From NCBI GenBank assembly GCA_017503785.1, contig JAFVSK010000020.1, forward strand, positions 1 through 64,000: a DNA stretch of 64,000 nucleotides, read 5' to 3'. Numbering within the stretch: the stretch's first letter is position 1; each line of letters opens with the position of its first letter. The notes under the pieces were generated by a model. That model had not been told where the DNA came from. It was given only the letters and a program-made list of their open reading frames with translations, and made no database searches. This DNA is from Clostridia bacterium (GTDB lineage: Bacteria; Bacillota; Clostridia; Oscillospirales; Acutalibacteraceae). Positions 34,656 through 43,662 of this stretch are shown in pieces. Position numbers and translations under genes: made by a program.

Positions 34656-35951
34656 ATGAGCTTATGGGAAGCCATTATTCAAATTTGGGAAGAATCCGGT
34701 TTTAAACAGCTGTTCAACTTTGAAAACGGCGGCTGGAAAAACCTCATCATGATCGGCATCGCTTGTGTGCTGATGTATCTCGCCATCAAGAAGCAGTACG
34801 AACCCCTGCTGCTTCTCCCCATCGCATTCGGTATGCTGCTCGTTAACCTACCGCTTGCCGGTATTATGGATCCGCAGCAAAACTCGCTCATTCCCTTAAC
34901 CGCCGAAGAATTACAGCAATATGCCCAAGGCATCATTGCCCAAAACTACCCCATTTTTGAGGATGCCAACGGCGTGCTGTACTGGCAGCACTTCGAACAA
35001 GGCGGCCTGTTCTGGTATTTGTATCAGGGCGTTAAGTTCGGTATTTACCCGCCGCTCATCTTCCTCGGCATCGGTTGTATGACCGATTTCGGCCCCTTGC
35101 TTTCCAACCCGAAAAGCTTTTTGCTGGGTGCCGCAGCACAGTTTGGCATTTTTGCCACCTTCTTCGGTGCACGTGCTTTGGGCCTGCTGCCGATGGCAGA
35201 AGAGTGGAACATTCTCTTCACCGAGCAGGAAGCCGCTTCCATTGCTATCATCGGTGGTGCCGATGGTCCCACCGCCATTTACCTCACGTCCAAGCTGGCC
35301 CCCCATCTGCTGGGTGCCATTGCGGTGGCTGCCTATTCGTATATGGCGCTGGTGCCCATCATCCAGCCGCCCATCATGCGTGCACTCACCACCAAGAAAG
35401 AGCGCTCCGTGGTAATGACTCAGCTGCGCACCGTTTCCAAGACCGAGAAGATCCTCTTCCCCATCTTCGTTACGGCCATTTGCGTGTTGCTGCTGCCCAG
35501 TGCCGCGCCCCTCATCGGTATGCTGATGTTGGGTAACCTCTTCCGCGAAAGCGGCGTGGTGGAACGCTTAACCAAAACCGCACAGAACGAACTGATGAAC
35601 ATTATCACCATTATGCTGGGTGTCACCGTTGGTGCAACCGCCAACGCCCACACCTTCCTGCAGGCCAAAACGCTGCTCATCATCTGCTTGGGCCTCATCG
35701 CATTTTCGATGGGCACGGCCGGCGGCGTGTTGCTGGGTAAGGTTATGTACGCCGTAACCGGCGGTAAGGTCAATCCGCTGATCGGTTCGGCCGGCGTTTC
35801 GGCAGTGCCCATGGCTGCCCGCGTGGCACAAAAGGTTGGGCAGCAAGAGAATCCGAGTAACTTCCTGCTCATGCACGCTATGGGTCCCAACGTGGCCGGT
35901 GTTATCGGTTCGGCAGTTGCAGCAGGTATTCTGCTCACCTTGTTCGGTTGA
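34656..35951 (+). CDS. oadB: OadB-family beta subunit, sodium-ion-translocating decarboxylase
   Basis: 431 residues, about ten membrane segments. GIGCMTDFGPLLSNP and the highly conserved IGGADGPTAIYLTSKLAP (sodium site aspartate) are diagnostic, as is the late NPLIGSAGVSAVPMAARV. It couples decarboxylation of carboxybiotin to sodium export. The substrate-specific carboxyltransferase and the biotin carrier are not adjacent, so it cannot be told whether oxaloacetate, methylmalonyl-CoA or another acid is used. Confidence 0.93.
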   Translation: MSLWEAIIQIWEESGFKQLFNFENGGWKNLIMIGIACVLMYLAIKKQYEPLLLLPIAFGMLLVNLPLAGIMDPQQNSLIPLTAEELQQYAQGIIAQNYPIFEDANGVLYWQHFEQGGLFWYLYQGVKFGIYPPLIFLGIGCMTDFGPLLSNPKSFLLGAAAQFGIFATFFGARALGLLPMAEEWNILFTEQEAASIAIIGGADGPTAIYLTSKLAPHLLGAIAVAAYSYMALVPIIQPPIMRALTTKKERSVVMTQLRTVSKTEKILFPIFVTAICVLLLPSAAPLIGMLMLGNLFRESGVVERLTKTAQNELMNIITIMLGVTVGATANAHTFLQAKTLLIICLGLIAFSMGTAGGVLLGKVMYAVTGGKVNPLIGSAGVSAVPMAARVAQKVGQQENPSNFLLMHAMGPNVAGVIGSAVAAGILLTLFG

Positions 35952-35963
35952 TTTTAAAACATC

Positions 35964-35996
35964 AAGGGTGGGGTACTTCCCCACCCTTATTTTTTA
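35964..35996 (+). terminator. Terminator of oadG-oadB
   Basis: AAGGGTGGGG (35964-35973) / CCCCACCCTT (35979-35988) then ATTTTTTA. Confidence 0.88.
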
Positions 35997-36011
35997 CGGA
36001 GGGTTATTGGT

Positions 36012-38462
36012 ATGGATACCGCAACGTATTTAGATCTGCGTCGCCGTGTACTGCAGCGCGTGTTTTCCCGCATGAACACACCGCAACGCGAAGCGGTGTT
36101 TCGCACTGAGGGGCCTGTCCTCATTTTAGCAGGCGCCGGCAGCGGCAAAACCACTGTGCTGGTCAACCGCATTGCCAATTTGGTGCGGTTTGGCAAAGCG
36201 TATCACAGCAGCGAGATCCCTCCCTTTTTGTCCGATTCCGCACTGGACACCCTACGCCAATGCGCCGAGGGCTTGCTCCCTGCCGATAATCGGCTGGATG
36301 CGCTGTGCGCTGTCGATCCATGCCCTGCGTGGCGTATTCTCGCCATCACCTTCACCAACAAGGCTGCCGGCGAACTGAAAGACCGCCTGGAGGCCATGCT
36401 GGGTGAAGATGGCCGTCAGGTTATGGCCGGCACCTTCCACTCGTTCTGCGCACGCGTACTGCGGCAAGACGGTGCACCCTTGGGCTACTCCTCGCACTTC
36501 ACCATCTATGACACCGACGACAGTCGCCGTTTGATGAAGGAGTGCATGAAATCCCTGAATATTGAAGAAAAAATGCTGGGCTGCAAAACGATATTGCACG
36601 AGATCAGCCACGCGAAAGACAGCTTGATCTCCCCCGAGGAATACGCTGTGCAAGCAGGCAGCGATTTCCGCCTAAAGAAGATCGCCGATTGCTATACCCT
36701 CTATCAAAAGCGCTTGCTGGAAGCCGATGCCATGGATTTCGACGATCTGCTCACCCGCACGGTCGAGCTGTTTGAAACCCAGCCCGACGTGCTGCAAAAG
36801 TATCAAAATCGCTTCCGCTACGTGATGATCGACGAGTATCAAGATACCAACCACGCTCAGTACCGCTTTGTCAGTTTGTTGGCGCAAAAGAGCCGCAACC
36901 TCTGCGTAGTGGGCGACGACGATCAAAGTATTTACAAATTCCGCGGTGCCACCATTGAGAATATTTTGAATTTTGAAAACCAATTTTCTCCCTGCACCGT
37001 GATCCGCTTGGAGCAAAACTATCGTTCCACGCAAACAATTTTGGATGCCGCCAATGCGGTTATTGCCAAAAATATCAACCGCAAGCCGAAGCGCCTGTGG
37101 ACCGAAAACGGCAAGGGCGAGTTGATTCAGTTCCACACATTGGAAAGTGAAGACGAGGAAGGTCGCTTTATTGCCCGTACTGTGCTCGACAAAGTGGCCG
37201 ACGGCCGACGCTATCGCGACATGGCGGTGCTGTACCGCGCCAACGCCCAGTCCAATGCCATTGAACGCTCACTAGTGAAAAGCGGTATTCCCTACCGCAT
37301 TTTGGGCGGTCATCGCTTTAACGACACCAAGGAAGTGCGCGATGCCACAGCCTATCTGCGCGTGCTGAACAACCCCGACGATAGTGTCAGCCTGCGCCGC
37401 ATCATCAACGAACCTAAGCGCGGTATCGGCGATACCACACTGGATAAGGCCGCCACCCTGGCCGAAGAACAAGGTATCTCGTTGTATGAGGTGCTCTCCC
37501 ACGCCGATGAATACGCCGCTCTCAGCCGCTCGTCGGCGCGCATTTTGGAATTTATCCGCATGATGGACGAGCTGCGCGACCAACTGCAAAGCGAAGACAC
37601 CTCGCTGCACCTGCTGTATACGACCATGCTGGAGAAAACCGGCTATCTGGCCATGTGGCAGCTGGCGGGCCCCACCGAACAGGAGCGTGTGGACAACCTG
37701 TACGAATTGGCCTCCTCCATTCGTACATACGAAGAAAGCAGCGAAGAGGAATTTCCGCAGCTTTCCGGCTTCTTGGAAGAAAACGCCCTAATGACCGACG
37801 TGGATAACTACGACGCCGACGCCGATGCGCTGGTATTAATGACCATGCACGCCGCCAAGGGCTTGGAATTTCCCGTGGTGTTTCTGCCCGGATTCGAAGA
37901 AAACATCTTCCCGAGCATGCAAACCATGTTCAACCCCGAAGAATTGGAAGAAGATCGCCGTCTTTGCTACGTGGCCATCACTCGCGCCAAGCAAGAATTG
38001 ATCATTACCGCCGCCAACTACCGCATGCTATACGGCTCCACCAACCGCAATCGCCCCTCGCGGTTTTTGCAGGAAATGCCGCAGGACTTGCTGAAAACTC
38101 ACGAGCTTGCTCCTTCCTATCGCCCCTCCTACAGCGATGGTGGTTATCGCGGCGGTGCTTCCGTTGGCTTCCGCAGCGACAGCGGCTTCCAACGCAGCTT
38201 CAACGACACCCCTGCAACGTCCTCTTATCGCTCAAAAAACAGCGGCGAACCGTTGGGCGGAGGTATCTCGGTGTCGGCAGCGAAAACGGCTTCTGCGGCC
38301 GCACAATGGCAAGCGGGCGACACCGTGCAGCACAAGACCTTCGGTGTCGGACAAATTCAAAACGTTCAGCCGATGGGCAACGATCAGCTGCTCACCATTG
38401 CCTTCGAAAAGGTTGGCACCAAAAAGATCATGGCTACCTTTGCCAAACTCACGAAACTGTGA
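36012..38462 (+). CDS. pcrA: PcrA/UvrD-type superfamily 1 DNA helicase
   Basis: 816 residues. Motif I AGAGSGKTT (~40-48), Ia ITFTNKAAG, II DEYQDTNHAQY, III GDDDQSIYKFRGA, V MTMHAAKGLEF and VI VAITRAK are intact. The C-terminal ~50 residues form the PcrA Tudor-like domain (GDTVQHKTFGVGQI). Compared with PcrA as I recall it, there is an extra stretch of about 45 residues (~60-105) between motifs I and Ia. Function: unwinding DNA in repair and replication restart. GGAGGG precedes ATG 36012. Confidence 0.94.
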   Translation: MDTATYLDLRRRVLQRVFSRMNTPQREAVFRTEGPVLILAGAGSGKTTVLVNRIANLVRFGKAYHSSEIPPFLSDSALDTLRQCAEGLLPADNRLDALCAVDPCPAWRILAITFTNKAAGELKDRLEAMLGEDGRQVMAGTFHSFCARVLRQDGAPLGYSSHFTIYDTDDSRRLMKECMKSLNIEEKMLGCKTILHEISHAKDSLISPEEYAVQAGSDFRLKKIADCYTLYQKRLLEADAMDFDDLLTRTVELFETQPDVLQKYQNRFRYVMIDEYQDTNHAQYRFVSLLAQKSRNLCVVGDDDQSIYKFRGATIENILNFENQFSPCTVIRLEQNYRSTQTILDAANAVIAKNINRKPKRLWTENGKGELIQFHTLESEDEEGRFIARTVLDKVADGRRYRDMAVLYRANAQSNAIERSLVKSGIPYRILGGHRFNDTKEVRDATAYLRVLNNPDDSVSLRRIINEPKRGIGDTTLDKAATLAEEQGISLYEVLSHADEYAALSRSSARILEFIRMMDELRDQLQSEDTSLHLLYTTMLEKTGYLAMWQLAGPTEQERVDNLYELASSIRTYEESSEEEFPQLSGFLEENALMTDVDNYDADADALVLMTMHAAKGLEFPVVFLPGFEENIFPSMQTMFNPEELEEDRRLCYVAITRAKQELIITAANYRMLYGSTNRNRPSRFLQEMPQDLLKTHELAPSYRPSYSDGGYRGGASVGFRSDSGFQRSFNDTPATSSYRSKNSGEPLGGGISVSAAKTASAAAQWQAGDTVQHKTFGVGQIQNVQPMGNDQLLTIAFEKVGTKKIMATFAKLTKL

Positions 38463-38467
38463 ACAAA

Positions 38468-38545
38468 AATCCTCCTATGTCATAAGATAGCAGTGAGAGA
38501 TCCCATCAAATGATGGCATCCTCTATCACGTGACATAGGAGGATT
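38468..38545 (+). promoter_or_regulatory. 78-base inverted repeat that buries the ribosome binding site of the next gene
   Basis: AATCCTCCTATGTCA (38468-38482) is the exact reverse complement of TGACATAGGAGGATT (38531-38545). The right arm contains the AGGAGGA ribosome binding site (38537-38543), six bases before ATG 38550. The 48 bases between are also self-complementary (GAT-CCATCA with TGATGG-ATC around 38499-38520; GATAG with CTATC). There is no T-run, so it is not a simple terminator, and it begins right after the pcrA stop. Confidence 0.75.
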
Positions 38546-38549
38546 CTTT

Positions 38550-39344
38550 ATGGCTGATAACAACAAATATGTGTCAGCAGGCGGTTGTAAGGAAGCTGTA
38601 TGCGTGGATGCCGGCCGCGTATACGACAGCTGCTCCGACAAAGACTGCCTGGAGGATCTGCGGCTGTTCTTCACCGAACGCGACCAAATGGTGATCGACC
38701 ACGCCGTCAGCATCCGTGCAAAGAAAGCGGAAGTCATCGGCACGTACATTGACGTCGAGGCTCTCCCCTTTAATCGCGGCTATTATTCCTGCGACATTAC
38801 CTTTTTCTTCGGGGTTACCCTGGAGGTCTATTCCGGCCACGGCACCGGCTGCTGCAACGTGCGCGGTGTCGCCATCTTCCAAAAGAAAGTCATTCTGTTT
38901 GGCAGCGAGGGCAACGTCAAGGTGTTCACCAGCGAATTCTGCCCCGACCATCACGACCGCCAGGAAATGCCCACCCGCAACATGCCGCGCTGCAACGTGC
39001 AAGTGGCAGAACCGGTGGTGCTGTCGGCACGTTTGGTGGAAAAATGCGATTGCGGCTGCAAGTGCGATTGTGCCGCCTCCTGCATTCCTGCCTACGTGTG
39101 TGAGCAATACGGCGGCAATTTCGTCGATTGCGGCACCGAAAAGCTGGTACTGGTATCGTTGGGCATCTTCACCATCGTGCAGCTTATTCGCAACGTGCAG
39201 ATGCTTATGCCCATTTACGACTTCTGCATGCCCGCCAAAGAATGCTGCCCCAACACCGAAAACCCCTGCGATATCTTCAAGAAAATGTGCTTCCCTGTTG
39301 ACGAATTTTTCCCGCCCAAGGGAGAAAGCAACTGCTCCTGCTAA
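38550..39344 (+). CDS. Cysteine-rich protein of unknown function
   Basis: 264 residues, 24 of them cysteine. A cluster CDCGCKCDC lies at ~168-176, with further pairs near the start (GGCKEAVC), middle (GTGCCN) and end (ECCPNTENPC, NCSC). Residues ~50-145 look beta-rich and soluble. A hydrophobic stretch (KLVLVSLGIFTIVQLI) is near residue 200. There is no signal peptide. I do not recognise the family. In a sporeformer such a protein could be a disulfide-linked coat or exosporium component or a metal binder, but neither is shown. The start is fixed by AGGAGGA inside the preceding hairpin. Confidence 0.85.
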   Translation: MADNNKYVSAGGCKEAVCVDAGRVYDSCSDKDCLEDLRLFFTERDQMVIDHAVSIRAKKAEVIGTYIDVEALPFNRGYYSCDITFFFGVTLEVYSGHGTGCCNVRGVAIFQKKVILFGSEGNVKVFTSEFCPDHHDRQEMPTRNMPRCNVQVAEPVVLSARLVEKCDCGCKCDCAASCIPAYVCEQYGGNFVDCGTEKLVLVSLGIFTIVQLIRNVQMLMPIYDFCMPAKECCPNTENPCDIFKKMCFPVDEFFPPKGESNCSC

Positions 39345-39347
39345 CCA

Positions 39348-39378
39348 AAAAGGCCGAGGATACGATCCTCGGCCTTTT
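39348..39378. terminator. Bidirectional terminator between the cysteine-rich gene and tcdA
   Basis: AAAAGGCCGAGGA (39348-39360) / TCCTCGGCCTTTT (39366-39378). Confidence 0.88.
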
Positions 39379-39381
39379 GCT

Positions 39382-40086
39382 TTATTCGGCTGCAGATAAC
39401 GCGCGCACAACCTCGCCGGCGATCATCAAGCCTGCCACAGGCGGCACAAACGCCGTGCTGGCGGGCACGCGCTCGTCACTGTCGCTTCCACGATGCGGTT
39501 GCGCCGGTTCGGTAGAATACAGCACCGGCTGATGCTCGATCCCCCGCGCACGCAGTTCGCGGCGCATCACACGTGCCAACGGACACACCGAGGTTTGGGA
39601 AAGATCGGTCAACACCAGTTTCGAGGGATCCAGCTTGTTTCCCGTCCCCATGCAGCTGATCATCGGCACACCTGCCGCCAACGCCTGCTCGGCAATGGCG
39701 ATCTTGGCACTCACCGTATCCACGGCATCCACCACGTAGTCGTATACCGTAAAGTCAAATTCGGCAGCATTGTCCGGCAAAAAGAATACGCGGAACTCAT
39801 GAACAACCGTTTCGGGGCGAATGTCCCGAATACGTTCTGCCATAACCTCTGTTTTATAGCGCCCCACCGTGCTGTGCAGCGCCACGATCTGACGATTGAT
39901 ATTCGATACCGATACCGTGTCGTTATCCACCAGATCCAGCGTACCCACGCCGCTGCGCGCCAAGGCTTCCGCCACGTAACCGCCCACGCCGCCGACACCA
40001 AACACCGCTACACGCGCGTTGTTCAGACGCTTCACCGCTGCTTCTCCCAGCAGCAGTGCCGTGCGCGACAGAGCTTCCTCAATCAT
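39382..40086 (-). CDS. tcdA: tRNA threonylcarbamoyladenosine dehydratase (ThiF/MoeB/E1 family)
   Basis: 234 residues. The nucleotide-binding loop GVGGVGGYVAEALARSG (~31-47) is followed by LVDNDTVSVSNINRQ and later DAVDTVSAK, CMGTGNKLDP, typical of TcdA/CsdL. It uses ATP to cyclise the t6A base at position 37 of tRNAs. ATG 40086 overlaps the stop of the small gene upstream by four bases, so they are coupled. Confidence 0.92.
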   Translation of the reverse strand: MIEEALSRTALLLGEAAVKRLNNARVAVFGVGGVGGYVAEALARSGVGTLDLVDNDTVSVSNINRQIVALHSTVGRYKTEVMAERIRDIRPETVVHEFRVFFLPDNAAEFDFTVYDYVVDAVDTVSAKIAIAEQALAAGVPMISCMGTGNKLDPSKLVLTDLSQTSVCPLARVMRRELRARGIEHQPVLYSTEPAQPHRGSDSDERVPASTAFVPPVAGLMIAGEVVRALSAAE

Positions 40087-40262
40087 TCCTCGGTGGCCTC
40101 TTCGGTTTCGGTGGCTTCGCCGTCTTCTTCCATCACAATGGGCTCTTCGTCCTCAAATTCGCCGCTGATAACCATGGAGGGCTTACCAAACTTGCGATAC
40201 AGCAAATACGCCGAACCGGCAATTGCTGCCAGAGCCGCCAAAACAGATAATACCTTTTTCAT
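40083..40262 (-). CDS. 59-residue membrane protein with acidic tail
   Basis: ATG 40262 to TGA 40083; GGATGG lies upstream. One hydrophobic helix (LSVLAALAAIAGSAYLLY, ~5-22) is followed by a basic patch and a strongly acidic tail of glutamates and threonines. It overlaps tcdA by four bases. I know no function for it; it looks like a lineage-specific accessory of this operon. Confidence 0.7.
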   Translation of the reverse strand: MKKVLSVLAALAAIAGSAYLLYRKFGKPSMVISGEFEDEEPIVMEEDGEATETEEATEE

Positions 40263-40306
40263 TACAGACCATCCTTTCTATTTTAGCCGTGGCATCCCAC
40301 GGTTCC

Positions 40307-41245
40307 TTACCGTTCACTGCTTACCGATAACGTGTGCCCATCGCTGGCAATCACGATCGTGCCGTTAAGATCGCTGCGATACACAGTAGCGCCCACCGCC
40401 TGCAGCGTTTGCAGTGTTTTCTCGTGCGGATGCCCTCTTCCGTTATCAAAACCGCACGTGATCACGGCATACGCAGGCTTCACCGCTTCCATAAACACCG
40501 TCGACGACGAGCTACTGCTGCCGTGATGCCCCACCTTAATAACGTCGGCCTGCACGTTCACACCCGTTGCCAACAACCGCTTTTCCGTAGACTCGCCGGC
40601 ATCGCCCATCAACAAGATAGCATGCTCACCAAACGTCAAGCGACACACCAACGACCGCTCGTTGCTGCTCGCATAGTGGGGCTCGCTTCTGCCGCTGATC
40701 ACCGTGAGTGTTGCCTTGCCAATGGGGCACACCATACCGTACTTGGCCGCTGTAATAGGTAACTCCTTTTCGCTCAAGGCCGCTTCCAACTCGGCAAAGG
40801 TTCTGCTGTCCGGTTTGGCATCATACGACATATACGGCATCAAAAAGGTGCCGATCTCCATTTCACGAACCACATCGGGCATGGCACCGATATGATCCAC
40901 ATCGGCATGGGTGGCCAGTACGTACTCTAACCGCGTGATACCCCGCAGATGCAACGCCTTGATAACCTTACGCCGATCCTGCCCTTCGCCCGCATCGATC
41001 AGTGCCGCCTGTTTGCCGCTCTGTATCAAAATACAATCGGCGTTACCAACGTCAAGCACCGTCACGCGCAGCTCATCTTCCGAAACAGGCGGTTCGCAAA
41101 ACCCCGCCCACGCAAAGATCTCATACCACGAGGGGATCCAGCCTATCGCACCGTCGGCCACCGTAATCACAGCCGACAGCAACAACACCGCTGCCGCCGC
41201 AATGACAGCAACCAACCGATACAGGCGTTTAAATATCGCCATCAT
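40307..41245 (-). CDS. ComEC/Rec2-like metallo-beta-lactamase-fold hydrolase
   Basis: 312 residues with one N-terminal membrane helix (~10-30). The hydrolase part begins VTVLDVGNADCILIQSG, with THADVDHIG (HxDxDH metal site, ~112) and LLMGDAGE, VGHHGSSSS further on, as in the C-terminal domain of ComEC. The DNA-channel part is missing, so this is the stand-alone form, probably a surface nuclease or phosphohydrolase. It overlaps the end of ftsK by 17 bases and is likely read with it. Confidence 0.85.
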   Translation of the reverse strand: MMAIFKRLYRLVAVIAAAAVLLLSAVITVADGAIGWIPSWYEIFAWAGFCEPPVSEDELRVTVLDVGNADCILIQSGKQAALIDAGEGQDRRKVIKALHLRGITRLEYVLATHADVDHIGAMPDVVREMEIGTFLMPYMSYDAKPDSRTFAELEAALSEKELPITAAKYGMVCPIGKATLTVISGRSEPHYASSNERSLVCRLTFGEHAILLMGDAGESTEKRLLATGVNVQADVIKVGHHGSSSSSSTVFMEAVKPAYAVITCGFDNGRGHPHEKTLQTLQAVGATVYRSDLNGTIVIASDGHTLSVSSER

Positions 41246-43637
41246 CCGGGCGCGTCATGTTCATTTCCAGCCACTGCTGCCGCGTGATCAACACCTGACG
41301 CGGCTTGCTGCCGTTCGGCGGGCCGATAATTCCCATACGTTCCAGCCCATCCACCAAGCGACCGGCACGCGAGTAGCCCACACTGAGCTTACGCTGCAGG
41401 AACGAGGTGGAAGCATTACCGGTTTCCAGAATGACCTCAACCGCCTTTTGCAGCAGCGGATCGCCGTGACCGATATCATCGTCATCGTCATCACCGGACT
41501 GCTTGCCGGTCTTCTCGCTCTCCTGTGCCTGACGATTGATCTCCTGCTGAATAGCTTCATCATACTGCATGTTTTCCGTAGTCGATTTCAAGAAATCCAC
41601 CACCGACTCCACTTCGCGGTTGCCCACGAAACAGCCCTGCACACGCATCGGCTTGGAGAAGCCCACCGGCATAAACAGCATATCGCCCTTACCCAACAGC
41701 TTTTCAGCGCCACCCGTATCAATAATCGTACGGGAGTCGACAGCCGAGGCCACCGTCAGGGCCAATCGCGAGGGAATGTTCGCCTTGATCAAGCCGGTAA
41801 TAACGTCAACCGACGGACGCTGCGTGGCAATCACCAAATGCATACCTGCCGCACGCGCCATCTGCGCCAAACGGCAAATATTGCTTTCCACTTGGTTGGC
41901 AGCCACCATCATTAAGTCGGCCAGCTCGTCAATCACAATCAAGATCTGCGGCAACGGCTTGCGCGTTTCGTCGTCCTTCACCAGCTCGTTGTAGGAGAAG
42001 ATATCGCGCACGTTGTTTTCCGAGAACATTTTATAGCGATTCAGCATTTCCGTAACCGCCCAGCCCAGCGCACCGGCCGCCTTGTGCGGATCGGTCACAA
42101 CAGGCACCAGCAAATGCGGAATACCGTTGTAAATACCAAATTCCACCTGCTTGGGGTCGATGAGCAGCAAGCGCACCTCATCCGGCCGTGCATGGAACAG
42201 AATACTTTGAATCATCGAGTTGGTACACACCGATTTACCGGAACCTGTGGTACCGGCAATTAACAGGTGGGGCATTTTAGCCAAGTCGGTCAACACGATC
42301 TGGCCCGCAATATCCTTACCCAGCGCCACCGTCATGCGGCTTTCCGCCTCGGCAAAGCGCTTGGAACCAATCAGATCACGCAGGCAAACCGAGCCCGACA
42401 CACGGTTGGGCACTTCAATACCCACCGCGGCCTTATTGGGAATGGGCGCCTCAATACGCACGCCGGTGGTGGCAAGGCGCAGCGCAATATCGTCGGCCAA
42501 GCCGGTAATGCGGCTGATCTTCACACCCGCACTGGGCTGCAATTCATAGCGCGTAACCGTGGGCCCGCGCGACACATCCAACACCTTGGCACTCACGCCA
42601 AACTCATTCAAGGTCTGCACCAGCAGCTCCGCCGTGGAGTTTTGCTCCTGTGCAGCGGCAGCCGTATCGGTGGACTTGGATTCGTTCAACAGCGACAGCG
42701 GCGGGAAGATATATTCATCCTTTTCTTCCTCTGCCTCGTTGGGTTTTTCCGGCTTTTCTTCAGCCTCTTCGGTTTCCTCGTCCTCCACCTCTTGCTCGGG
42801 CTCTACCACAACCGCTGTTTCCTGCGCCCCCTCTGCCTCAAACAGAGCGTCGGCATCGGCAGCCACCTCAGCCGCAGCACGCTCCAACGCAGCACGCGGA
42901 TCGACAACCTCAGCAGGTTCGGGCAACACGTCGGGCTCCTTGGCACCGCCAATAGGACCGTCGTCTTTTTCTGCATCAAACGCGCGTTTCTTTTCGCGTT
43001 GCTGCTGAATTCCCTGCTCCATGGCGTTTTCCAAGGTTTCCTTGGTTTTGGTAACCGGTGTCCACAACGCTTTAAAGAACGTAATGATCGACGTACCGGT
43101 AATCAGCATGAGGAACACAAAAAGCAACAAAAACACGATGATCTTGGAGCCCACGTCGGTAAACAGATACTCCAAAACATAGCCCATCACAGCGCCGCAC
43201 ACGCCGGTGCCGCTGTTCACCGCACCGTCGCGGTAGGCTTCTTGAACGGCTTGCGCAAAGGTAAGTCCCTCAACGTCCAAACGGAAAATTTGAATAAGGG
43301 CGCTCACCAGCACCGTAACCGTAACGACGTGCCACGGCTTAATACGCCACTCTACCGGCTTGTCCATGGCAGACACAACCGCCAAATAGCCCATTAACAC
43401 GGGAATTAAGTAAGCCGATAAGCCAAACAAGCCCAGCACGACCGTATGTAGCCATCCCCACAGACTGCCCCCGGGGATGATAGCCAAGCACATGAGCAGC
43501 ACCGCACCGGCAAACAGCAGCACCGCTTTTGCCTGGCGACGCGCCTGCTCAGAAGCCGCCGTTTGTTTCTTGCCGTGCGTTCCGCCCCGCTTGGCGGTGC
43601 CGGCTTTTGCAGATGATCTACGCTTTTTTCGAGCCAC
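41229..43637 (-). CDS. FtsK/SpoIIIE-type DNA translocase
   Basis: 802 residues from GTG 43637, chosen because GAGGAGGG is six bases upstream; the frame is open eight codons further. Four membrane segments lie in ~40-195, followed by a charged linker (~205-320, many glutamates). The RecA-like motor has Walker A IAGTTGSGKSV (~460-470) and Walker B ILIVIDELADLM. The C-terminal gamma domain (LLQKAVEVILETGNASTSFL onward) recognises DNA polarity sequences. It pumps chromosome DNA through the division or sporulation septum. Which of the two roles dominates cannot be read from sequence. Confidence 0.94.
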   Translation of the reverse strand: MARKKRRSSAKAGTAKRGGTHGKKQTAASEQARRQAKAVLLFAGAVLLMCLAIIPGGSLWGWLHTVVLGLFGLSAYLIPVLMGYLAVVSAMDKPVEWRIKPWHVVTVTVLVSALIQIFRLDVEGLTFAQAVQEAYRDGAVNSGTGVCGAVMGYVLEYLFTDVGSKIIVFLLLFVFLMLITGTSIITFFKALWTPVTKTKETLENAMEQGIQQQREKKRAFDAEKDDGPIGGAKEPDVLPEPAEVVDPRAALERAAAEVAADADALFEAEGAQETAVVVEPEQEVEDEETEEAEEKPEKPNEAEEEKDEYIFPPLSLLNESKSTDTAAAAQEQNSTAELLVQTLNEFGVSAKVLDVSRGPTVTRYELQPSAGVKISRITGLADDIALRLATTGVRIEAPIPNKAAVGIEVPNRVSGSVCLRDLIGSKRFAEAESRMTVALGKDIAGQIVLTDLAKMPHLLIAGTTGSGKSVCTNSMIQSILFHARPDEVRLLLIDPKQVEFGIYNGIPHLLVPVVTDPHKAAGALGWAVTEMLNRYKMFSENNVRDIFSYNELVKDDETRKPLPQILIVIDELADLMMVAANQVESNICRLAQMARAAGMHLVIATQRPSVDVITGLIKANIPSRLALTVASAVDSRTIIDTGGAEKLLGKGDMLFMPVGFSKPMRVQGCFVGNREVESVVDFLKSTTENMQYDEAIQQEINRQAQESEKTGKQSGDDDDDDIGHGDPLLQKAVEVILETGNASTSFLQRKLSVGYSRAGRLVDGLERMGIIGPPNGSKPRQVLITRQQWLEMNMTRPDDGDI

Positions 43638-43662
43638 GCAGTGACCCTCCTCTATGAACAAT

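Noticed and set aside
40284..40303. Small CCGTGG/CCACGG hairpin between the 59-residue gene and the ComEC-like gene
   Set aside because: Six-base stem with no T-run; not convincing as a terminator.
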